A DNA stretch of 54,856 nt from Candidatus Tanganyikabacteria bacterium. GTDB taxonomy: Bacteria; Cyanobacteriota; Sericytochromatia; S15B-MN24; VGJW01. The stretch is taken from positions 1 through 54,856 of the forward strand of contig VGJY01000007.1 in assembly GCA_016867235.1 (NCBI GenBank). The letters are read 5' to 3'. Positions 1 to 6,606 of the stretch are shown here, one piece after another. Every line of letters starts with the position of its first letter. The first letter of the stretch is position 1. The position numbers were made by a program, and so were the translations under genes. The notes beneath the pieces are model-generated. The model was given only the letters and a program-made list of their open reading frames with translations, did not search any database and was not told the DNA's origin.

Positions 1-2
1 CG

Positions 3-680
3 GCGACGCCCACCGGCCCCTCGCCGGCGCCGGCCCTGATGGCGGCGCTCGAATGGCCTGGCGACGCTCGGACGCGGACACCGAGGCCCACGCCGCCGAT
101 GCAGCGCGAGGTGCCGGCCGCGCCGCCGGAGCAGAGTCTAGCGAGCCCCACGCCGCCACCGCCACGGGCACTGGCGGAGGTGCCGGCCATCGGCGACCAG
201 GTGAGCGCGGCCGGAGACGTGGTCTCGGTCGCCCTCGGGCTGGGACCGGCCGGCGCGGGCGCCAGCTACCGGGCCACGGGCCTGCCGGCGGGCTTGCGGC
301 TCGATCCGGCGTCGGGCATCGTCTCCGGCCGCCTGCCCCAGTCGACCGCCGGAGTGTACCGCGCGGCCGTCTCCCTGGTCCCGGCGACGCCCGGGCGGCC
401 GCCGCAGACCCGGACGTTCCGCTGGGTGGTCTCGAGCCCGCGCGGCCCATTTCAGGGCCGCGACCGGCAGATCGGCCCCTTCCGCCGGGATCTGGCCGCG
501 CATGCACCGGAAGCGGAAACAATCGAGGACGCGCAAGCCTGGGAGCGCAGTCCATTCTCGCGAGAGGCGGCCGCGGGAATGCTCTCGGAAGCTTCGGAAG
601 CCGCGGACGGCGCGGCTGCCTCGGTCGCCGTCGTCGTCTGCTGCGTCTTGCTGCTGCTGGGCCGATCGCCCACGGATTGA
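3..680 (+). CDS. Ig-like (He_PIG-type) protein with C-terminal membrane segment, 5'-truncated by window edge
   Basis: The reading frame is open from the first bases of the window, so the true start is probably upstream; an ATG at 39 is the first in-frame one here. A Pro/Ala-rich stretch leads into a putative Ig domain of the He_PIG type, recognisable by GLPAGLRLDPASGIVSG followed by a strand-rich segment. The last 20 or so residues include a hydrophobic helix (VAVVVCCVLLLL), suggesting a C-terminal membrane anchor. It ends 15 nt before the channel gene at 696, so the two may be co-transcribed. Function is unknown; a cell-surface or periplasmic adhesion or scaffold role is only a guess. Confidence 0.6.
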   Translation, partial: ATPTGPSPAPALMAALEWPGDARTRTPRPTPPMQREVPAAPPEQSLASPTPPPPRALAEVPAIGDQVSAAGDVVSVALGLGPAGAGASYRATGLPAGLRLDPASGIVSGRLPQSTAGVYRAAVSLVPATPGRPPQTRTFRWVVSSPRGPFQGRDRQIGPFRRDLAAHAPEAETIEDAQAWERSPFSREAAAGMLSEASEAADGAAASVAVVVCCVLLLLGRSPTD

Positions 681-695
681 GGAGTCCTGCCCCCC

Positions 696-1670
696 ATGGT
701 GACCCGCATCGTCGGCTGCTTTCTCGCCTTCCGCCCGGCAATCTCCCGGGCGGCCGCGATCCTCCTGACCGCCCTGGCGCTGCTGGCGGCCCTGGCTGGC
801 ACGGCCCTGGCGGAGGGCGGCAAGCCCCCGGCCGGAGCGCCGGTCAAGGCCAAGGTCGCGTTCGAGTTGCTCGGAATCCGCAACGTCAATCCCCTGGCCG
901 GCCAGTTCGAGGCCGACTTCAACCTGTCCTTCAAGTGCTCGGGGCCGTGCGAGCCGGCCGAGTTCCTGCTCGAGAACGGCCGCATCAGCAGCGCGGTGCC
1001 GGTGGTGAAGGAACCGGCCAACAAGGTGTACCTGGTGCGGGCGCAGTTGATCTTCGACGTCGAGACGCAGCGGATCCCGTTCGACAGGCAGCGCCTGCTG
1101 ATCCAGCTTAGGACCGAGGATCCCGCGATCGAGTACGAGTTCGATCCGAACGAGACGCCGGTCGATCTCAAGCTGAGCGTCGTGGACTGGGTGCCGGGCA
1201 AGAAGCTGGACGCGGCGCCGACCACCACGACGCTGGGCGCCGGCGACGGCTCGGCCTTCCGCTACACCTTCGGCGTCACCGTCGAGCGGTCGGTCCTCTG
1301 GAGCGTCCTGCGGTTCATGCTGCCTGCCCTGGCGCTCGTGTTCTCGGGATTCCTGGTGCTGGTGCTGCCCTCGGACTTCAAGGCGCAGCTCGGCATGGCC
1401 CTCGCGTCGTTCATCGGACAGATCTTCTTGCAGCTCTCGCTGGGCGGCCGCGTGCCGGTCCGCGATACCACCCTGCCCTACTGGGACCAGTATCTGGTGA
1501 TTTCCTACGCCGCGATCGGCGCCGTGATCGTCTATCTCTTCGTGGACAACGCGCTCAAGGAAAAGGAGCTCGAGGAGATCCGCAAGAAGGTCACCTACTG
1601 GGTCAAGGCGCTGGTGCCATCCACGTGGCTCGCGCTCCAGCTCCTGGTGGCGATCACCACCCTCTGGTAG
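696..1670 (+). CDS. Pentameric ligand-gated ion channel (Cys-loop/pro-loop superfamily) homologue
   Basis: The 324-residue product has a signal peptide (about 1-39), a beta-rich extracellular domain (about 45-195) and four hydrophobic segments at about 203-224, 231-249, 264-284 and 306-322. This is the topology of prokaryotic pLGICs such as GLIC and ELIC. The signature turn is visible as RIPFDRQ (about 126-132), matching the conserved Pro-x-Asp of the pro-loop. A VRDT motif follows M2, and the same motif occurs in the Cache-fused channel at 6603-8693. A Cys pair (CSGPC, 81-85) in the extracellular domain may form a disulfide. A GAGGAG sequence lies about 11 nt before the ATG. Ligand and ion selectivity cannot be read from sequence. 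It converges with the GluR0-like gene, with only 6 nt between stops. Confidence 0.75.
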   Translation: MVTRIVGCFLAFRPAISRAAAILLTALALLAALAGTALAEGGKPPAGAPVKAKVAFELLGIRNVNPLAGQFEADFNLSFKCSGPCEPAEFLLENGRISSAVPVVKEPANKVYLVRAQLIFDVETQRIPFDRQRLLIQLRTEDPAIEYEFDPNETPVDLKLSVVDWVPGKKLDAAPTTTTLGAGDGSAFRYTFGVTVERSVLWSVLRFMLPALALVFSGFLVLVLPSDFKAQLGMALASFIGQIFLQLSLGGRVPVRDTTLPYWDQYLVISYAAIGAVIVYLFVDNALKEKELEEIRKKVTYWVKALVPSTWLALQLLVAITTLW

Positions 1671-1676
1671 GGGAGG

Positions 1677-2747
1677 TCACTCGGACGCGGCCCCCTCGGT
1701 TTCGCCGGCGCCGGGCATCCATGTATCGCGCACGGCGCCGTACTCGGCCGACTCGTGGAATGCCAGGAGCGAGCGGTTGAGATCGTGCAGCCGCGCGCTG
1801 GTGAGCGGCAACGCGAAGCCGTAGTTCTGCGAGTGGAACCGCGCGGGCGCGGCGCGCAAGGGCAATTCCGGCCGCTCGCCCAGGAAGTGGAGCAGCGCGG
1901 GCCGATCGAAGACCACCGCGTCGGCGCGCCGCGCGACCACCTCGGCGACGGCCGCGTCGAGGGCCGCGACGCGCCTGACGCGCGCCCCGACCGCCGCCGC
2001 GAACGTGTCGCCCGTGGTGCCCTTGACCACGGCCACGGGCCGGCCCGCAAGCTGGTCGGGCCGCTCGATGGCCGGCGACGTCACGTGGCTCACGGTGAAG
2101 ACCGTGGCGAGGGCGGCGGTGAGCGTGGAGGCGGTGACCATCGAGACCAGCATCCAGACCCCCACGATGACGCGGCCCGGGAGCGAGACCGGGGCGCGAT
2201 CGCCGTACCCCACGGTGGTCATCGTGACGAGCGCGAGCCACATGCCGTTGCCCACGCCAGCCAGCAGGCCGGGCGGGAACTGGTCTGGATTGCGCCGCCG
2301 CTCCGCCACCCAGACCAGGAAGCCGACTCCCACCAGCAGCAGGAGCAGGCAGCCCGCCGCGAACCCGAAGGTCGCCGACAGGAAGGGCCGCATGCGCTCC
2401 CAGGCGCTCGGGGGGCGGGTGGAGGCGAGAATGCCGAGCGACGCGCGGTAGTAGGGCTGGGTGAAGGCCACCTCCCTGGCGCGCTCGGCGGTGATGCTGA
2501 TGGGACCGATCGCGACGTCCACCGCGCCGCGCCGCACGGCTGCCAGGGCTTCCGGAACCGTGGGGTACGGGACCAGGTCGTACGCGAGGCCCCGATCGCG
2601 GGCCAGGGCCTTCCAGACGTCCACGGCGAAGCCCGTCCGCGCGCCGTCGGCGGTCGCGACCACGAACGGCGGCGAACCCGCGACCGCCACGCGCAGCGGG
2701 CTCTCCGCCGCGAAAGCGGCCTGGCAGAACGCCAGCAAGCCGAGCAT
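1677..2747 (-). CDS. GluR0-like ionotropic glutamate receptor (periplasmic binding domain with K+-channel pore)
   Basis: The protein has the split architecture of prokaryotic glutamate receptors. Binding lobe 1 (about 18-110) contains the type-3 solute-binding pattern ISITAERAREVAFTQPYY. A pore module (about 125-220) has TM1, the potassium filter TTVGYGD (177-183) and TM2. Lobe 2 then runs to the C-terminus (about 230-335). The segment after the filter (SMVTASTLTAAL) resembles the SYTANLAAF gate of eukaryotic receptors. The frame is open upstream to 2963, but that extension runs through a terminator and a small ORF. I therefore take the ATG at 2747, which gives a signal-like but uncharged N-terminus and 356 residues. 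No clear ribosome site precedes it, so the start is uncertain. Ligand (probably an amino acid) is inferred from the family. Confidence 0.8.
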   Translation of the reverse strand: MLGLLAFCQAAFAAESPLRVAVAGSPPFVVATADGARTGFAVDVWKALARDRGLAYDLVPYPTVPEALAAVRRGAVDVAIGPISITAERAREVAFTQPYYRASLGILASTRPPSAWERMRPFLSATFGFAAGCLLLLLVGVGFLVWVAERRRNPDQFPPGLLAGVGNGMWLALVTMTTVGYGDRAPVSLPGRVIVGVWMLVSMVTASTLTAALATVFTVSHVTSPAIERPDQLAGRPVAVVKGTTGDTFAAAVGARVRRVAALDAAVAEVVARRADAVVFDRPALLHFLGERPELPLRAAPARFHSQNYGFALPLTSARLHDLNRSLLAFHESAEYGAVRDTWMPGAGETEGAASE

Positions 2748-2770
2748 GGCGACGGCGAGGGCGCGGAGGG

Positions 2771-2805
2771 AAAAGGCCCCCGGAGACGCGCGTCTCCGGG
2801 GGCCT
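2771..2805 (-). terminator. Intrinsic terminator or attenuator between small ORF and GluR0-like gene
   Basis: A perfect 32-bp palindrome at 2774-2805 (arms AGGCCCCCGGAGACGC and its complement, no loop mismatch) is followed on the minus strand by TTTTCCC. This is a strong hairpin plus U-tract. It lies after the stop of the 19-codon ORF and only 23 nt before the chosen ATG of the GluR0-like gene. It may therefore end the M28/small-ORF transcript or act as an attenuator for the channel gene. Confidence 0.8.
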
Positions 2806-2818
2806 GTCGCGTACGTCG

Positions 2819-2878
2819 CTACCGCTTCTTGCTGCTGGTCGCGATGCCGGGATCGTCCGGTCCGTCCTGGTTGCGCAT
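2819..2878 (-). CDS. Small ORF (19 aa), possible leader peptide
   Basis: An AGGAGG at 2889-2894 lies 10 nt before an ATG that opens MRNQDGPDDPGIATSSKKR and then a TAG stop. The frame is free of rare features and ends in a basic tail (SSKKR). A perfect terminator palindrome begins 13 nt after the stop. The layout of ribosome site, very short ORF, terminator and then a large gene is that of a leader peptide. It could instead be an independent small protein at the end of the M28 transcription unit. The AGGAGG abuts another ATG with no spacing, which cannot use it, and this favours the small ORF over an upstream start for the channel. I do not recognise the peptide. Confidence 0.45.
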   Translation of the reverse strand: MRNQDGPDDPGIATSSKKR

Positions 2879-2964
2879 GCGGTTGCATCCTCCTACAAGG
2901 GCTAGCGGTTACACCAATTTCTTCTACCCCCGATCCGCGCCGGGAGGTGTAAAGAACTGTCACG

Positions 2965-3822
2965 TCAGCACTCGCTTTCCAGCGTCGCCGTCACGACGCG
3001 CCCGACGGCTTCCAGCGAGGCGGCGGAGCACCGATCCGGAGTGTCCCCCAGGGTGTGCCACCACGGGTAGTCGAAGTCGATGAGATCGACCATCGGCACG
3101 CCGGCCTCGATCAGCGCCAGGTGATCGTCCTTGATCCCCGGCCCCGGCCGGTCCACGAAGACGGCTTCGTGCCCGAGCGCGCGCGCCGCGTCCCACACCT
3201 TCCGCACGATCTCGCCCGCATGCCGCTCGCTGTAGGCTTCCCGCGGGATCTCGAGGACCGCGTCGCCCACCATGTCCAGCAGCAGGCCCCACCTGGGAAG
3301 GACCCCGCGCAGGCGGCCAGCGAAGCGGCGGGCACCCTGGCTGTAGCCCACGTGGTCCCGCCCCAGGTCCTCGCCGTCGAAGAGCACGACGCGTACAGGG
3401 ACGGCCGGCCGCGCCACGCGTGCCACTTCCAGGACCACCGCGACACCCGAAGCGCCGTCGTTGGCCCCCGGGATGGGCTCGTTCCGCCTGGCGGGATCGG
3501 GATCGCGGTCGGCCCACGGGCGGGTGTCCCAGTGCGCCGCCAGCAGGACGGGGGCGTCGCCGCGCGGCCCGAGGTCGGCCGCGATGTTGGAGAGGGGTAC
3601 CGGCACCCCGGCGCAATCCCCCGCGAAGTCGTCGACCGTGATGTCCCGGGCACCGGCCGCGGCCAGTTGCTCGAGCAACCAGCCGCGCGCCCGGCGATGG
3701 CCCGGCGATCCCGGGCAGCGTGGCCCCATGGCTACCTGGGACTCGAGAAGCGCCAGCGCGCGTGCCCCGTCGAACATGATCGGCTCGGCGCCACGGACGA
3801 TAGATGGGATCGGTGTCGACAT
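2965..3822 (-). CDS. M28-family zinc metallopeptidase / glutaminyl-peptide cyclotransferase-like enzyme
   Basis: The 285-residue product matches the M28/glutaminyl cyclase fold. AAHWDTRPWAD (95-105) is the first metal-site strand, and D122 (in GANDGASG), E151 (LFDGEDLG) and H256 (YPWWHTLGDTPD) correspond to the single-zinc Asp/Glu/His set of glutaminyl cyclases. The DDHLALIEAGVPMVDLIDFDYPWWH stretch (242-256 in its latter part) is characteristic of that branch. Known members cyclise N-terminal Gln to pyroglutamate or remove N-terminal residues. No signal peptide is evident, so it may be cytosolic or the annotated start may be short. It follows the nucleotidase/barrel gene by 9 nt on the same strand, consistent with one operon with the channels. 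Confidence 0.8.
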   Translation of the reverse strand: MSTPIPSIVRGAEPIMFDGARALALLESQVAMGPRCPGSPGHRRARGWLLEQLAAAGARDITVDDFAGDCAGVPVPLSNIAADLGPRGDAPVLLAAHWDTRPWADRDPDPARRNEPIPGANDGASGVAVVLEVARVARPAVPVRVVLFDGEDLGRDHVGYSQGARRFAGRLRGVLPRWGLLLDMVGDAVLEIPREAYSERHAGEIVRKVWDAARALGHEAVFVDRPGPGIKDDHLALIEAGVPMVDLIDFDYPWWHTLGDTPDRCSAASLEAVGRVVTATLESEC

Positions 3823-3831
3823 GAAGGCGCC

Positions 3832-6606
3832 CTAATAGAAGACGCCGGTGAGCGGCTTCCAGGTCGCGCCGTAGCTCAAGCCGATGCTCGGCGTGATCAC
3901 GGCGCCGAGGGACTCGGTGGCCGGGATCTTCCCGCGGAAGACCAGGCCGTCCACACCCACCCGCATGGCCAGTCCGGCGCCGAGGGGCACCTTGGCGGCC
4001 AGGCCGAACTGGCCCGACAGGCCCAGATCTGCTGCGGTGTCGCCGGCGATCGGCAGGAACGCGTCGAGTTCGGTTTCGAGCGACAGGTCCACGATGCCGA
4101 GCTTTCTGCCCAGCGACAGGCCCAGGCGCCCGCCGGGCTCGATGTCCTTTCCGACGACCGCGAAGTTCTTGCGCGCCTCGAAGGCGGCCTCGGCCTCCGT
4201 TAGCCACCCGCTTCCCCGCAGCGCGAAGCCCGCGATGGCCAGCGTGTCCTGGCGGCGCGGATTCTGGGCTCCGGTCCTGGAGTTGGTGCCGGGCACGACC
4301 TCGGTCACGTAGGCCAGTTCGGCGAAGGGCAACATCTGGCCCGCGATCGCGGGGATCTGGGCGGCGAGTGCGTTCCCCATGATCCGCGAGCCCAGGCGAA
4401 GTTCGTTGGTCAGCTGCTTGATCTGCTGCGAGGCGCTCGCCGTGATGGTCGCGGCATCGTACTTGAGCGTGCCCGTGTTCTGCCACGCGACTTCGGCGCC
4501 GTCGTACGCGGCGGTCACGGTCGCCTTGCTCCGCAACGTCTGCGTCGCCGGGGCCGAGATCCGCGAATTCGGGACCGAGCTGAAGGCGCTCGTGTTGTAA
4601 GGCAGGGAATCGTTGAACGATACGTCGAGGGGCGCCAGGCTCACCGACCATCTGGGTTCGAGCGCCTTCCCGTCGTCGCCCAGGAGCGCCGCCAGCCCTA
4701 GCCCGAATCCCGCGCCGAAGCCGCCATGCGCCGTCCGCAGCGTGTCGAGCCTGGCCAGTACGACGTCGGCCACCGTCGCGCCGGAACCTCCCGGGACCAG
4801 CAGATCGCCGACGAGCGCCAGATCGGTCCTCGGCTCGGACGCGGGAGCGAAAGCTCCGCCGTGAGCGAAACTATCCGTCGTCACGATGCGGTAGACCTCC
4901 GCGTCGACCAGTTTGCGCCCGCCGATGCGGCCCGTCGCCGGATCGTAGCCCGCCACGCCGGCATCCTTACCCAGCGAGGCGACCCAGCCGCGCAGGGCGT
5001 CGCCGCGCATGTCCGCCACCGCGACGCCGGTGCCCGCTGGCAGCCAGTCGAGGGCCACCGCCCGGGAGACCTCGCCGGTGGCGATCCGCCCGCCCCGGCG
5101 CGTGGCGATCACGGCCGCATCGGCTCCGGCCGCCGCCCGCAACGCGGCGGCGGCCAGGCGCGTCCATTCGCGCGAGCCGTATGCCGGGCGGGGGAAAGGC
5201 AGCGTCCGGCTATCGGGCAGGACGCTGTCCGAGAACGCGGCGTCGAAGGCCGCTTGCGCCGCGATGACCCGCGCCGCTCCCTGCGGGTCGGCCAGGTCGC
5301 GGTCGCTGGGCCGGGCGGTCTCGAAACGCACGGCGGCCAGGCTCTTTCCGCCACCCTTGCCACCCTCGAAGTCCAGGCTAAGCAGGCCGATCTCGACCGG
5401 AGATTGCCTGCCGACGAGCCAGGCGCGATCCAGGCCGGCGGCTGCCCGGGCCGCGACGCTCCGCTGCGGCGCACCCGGGTCGTAGTCGAAAGTCAGGATG
5501 GCGGCCGCGCCGGCGGCGGCGGGTCCCAGGGATGCGAGATCGCCGGCGGCCTTGTTGGTCACCACGACGATCGCCTCGGCCCCTTGCGCCCGGGCGGCGG
5601 CGACCGCCGACGCGAGGGCGGGGGCCTCGGGCTGCGCGGACCAACCGGTGCCGGCGCCAAGCAGGTTGTTGCGGGCGAGTACGAAAGCATCCGCGATGCC
5701 GACGAATCCCACCCGGGACCCGCCGACGTCGAGTACTTCGAACGGTTTGATCGGCACGTCCGGGGGCGCGGTCAGGTTGGCCGCCACCAGCGGCACGGCC
5801 CTGGCCAGTCGCGCCTGATCGGCGCGAGAGAGGCGGAGTTCGTTCTTGTACGGCACGACCAGCGCCACGCCCGCGGCGGGCAGGCTCTCGAGCGTCAGCG
5901 GCAGCGTCCGCCGGCCCCGCGCGTCGTTGGAATCGTCCACCAGGTTGCCGCCGTCGATCCACCTGGCGCCGCCCGACCGCCCCTGCCGGCGTGCCGCGTC
6001 GAACACGGCGAATCCGCCCTCGACGGTCGAGACGGCGATGACGTCGGCCGCCTGCCCCTCGGGGCCGGCGCTCCCGCGCGCCGCGGCCGTCGGAACCCAG
6101 CCGCCCTCTCTCAGCACCCTGGCGGCCGCGACATCGTCGCCGAAGCCTACCAGCCTGAGCTGCTGGCCCGGGACGCCCGCCAGATCCCAGACGGCGCCAT
6201 CGGGTCCCGGCCCGGCTCCGGGGGCGTACCGCCCGATCCCCGCGTTCGTCTCGGAAAACGCGATCGTCGCGCCCTTCCGGACCGTCGTGATCTTGCGCCC
6301 CGGCCCGGCAATCGACCACTTGCCCGATCGGGCGGCTTCCTCGACGGCTGCCTGCTCCGCTGCCGCGCCGCCGCCATACACGACCCAGTCCCCGCGGCGC
6401 AAGGCGCCGATGCGTGCGGGAGGCCGATCCGGCGAGGCGGAAGCCGCGAGCAATGCCTCGAGATCCTCCGCGACCGTCGCGACCCGCCGGAAGGGCCCGG
6501 CGGTCATCGTCGTGAACGTCACGGCACCCTCCTGGGCGAGGGCCGCGCCGGGCACCGCCGCGAGCGACGCGGCCGCGATCGCCAAGGACAGAAGTTCGCG
6601 CGTCAC
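3832..6606 (-). CDS. Secreted degenerate 5'-nucleotidase-like protein with C-terminal beta-barrel-like domain
   Basis: A GTG start at 6606 overlaps the TGA of the Cache-channel gene (GTGA) and gives a signal peptide ending near GAALAQEG; product 924 aa. The N-terminal part follows the metallophosphatase layout of 5'-nucleotidases, but the metal motifs are altered. TMTAG stands where T-N-D-x-H-G is expected, and YKNEL where G-N-H-E-F is expected, so phosphatase activity is doubtful. Residues about 480-640 resemble the 5_nucleotid_C substrate domain. The last 260 or so residues are amphipathic strands ending in an aromatic residue (TGVFY), like an outer-membrane barrel. A surface nucleoside/nucleotide-binding role beside the channels is inference. 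The longer open frame upstream to 7677 is antiparallel shadow of the channel gene. Confidence 0.65.
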   Translation of the reverse strand: MTRELLSLAIAAASLAAVPGAALAQEGAVTFTTMTAGPFRRVATVAEDLEALLAASASPDRPPARIGALRRGDWVVYGGGAAAEQAAVEEAARSGKWSIAGPGRKITTVRKGATIAFSETNAGIGRYAPGAGPGPDGAVWDLAGVPGQQLRLVGFGDDVAAARVLREGGWVPTAAARGSAGPEGQAADVIAVSTVEGGFAVFDAARRQGRSGGARWIDGGNLVDDSNDARGRRTLPLTLESLPAAGVALVVPYKNELRLSRADQARLARAVPLVAANLTAPPDVPIKPFEVLDVGGSRVGFVGIADAFVLARNNLLGAGTGWSAQPEAPALASAVAAARAQGAEAIVVVTNKAAGDLASLGPAAAGAAAILTFDYDPGAPQRSVAARAAAGLDRAWLVGRQSPVEIGLLSLDFEGGKGGGKSLAAVRFETARPSDRDLADPQGAARVIAAQAAFDAAFSDSVLPDSRTLPFPRPAYGSREWTRLAAAALRAAAGADAAVIATRRGGRIATGEVSRAVALDWLPAGTGVAVADMRGDALRGWVASLGKDAGVAGYDPATGRIGGRKLVDAEVYRIVTTDSFAHGGAFAPASEPRTDLALVGDLLVPGGSGATVADVVLARLDTLRTAHGGFGAGFGLGLAALLGDDGKALEPRWSVSLAPLDVSFNDSLPYNTSAFSSVPNSRISAPATQTLRSKATVTAAYDGAEVAWQNTGTLKYDAATITASASQQIKQLTNELRLGSRIMGNALAAQIPAIAGQMLPFAELAYVTEVVPGTNSRTGAQNPRRQDTLAIAGFALRGSGWLTEAEAAFEARKNFAVVGKDIEPGGRLGLSLGRKLGIVDLSLETELDAFLPIAGDTAADLGLSGQFGLAAKVPLGAGLAMRVGVDGLVFRGKIPATESLGAVITPSIGLSYGATWKPLTGVFY

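Noticed and set aside
2748-2963. 72-residue N-terminal extension of the GluR0-like channel
   Set aside because: It would translate through a small ORF region and a perfect terminator, and its internal ATG abuts AGGAGG with no spacing.
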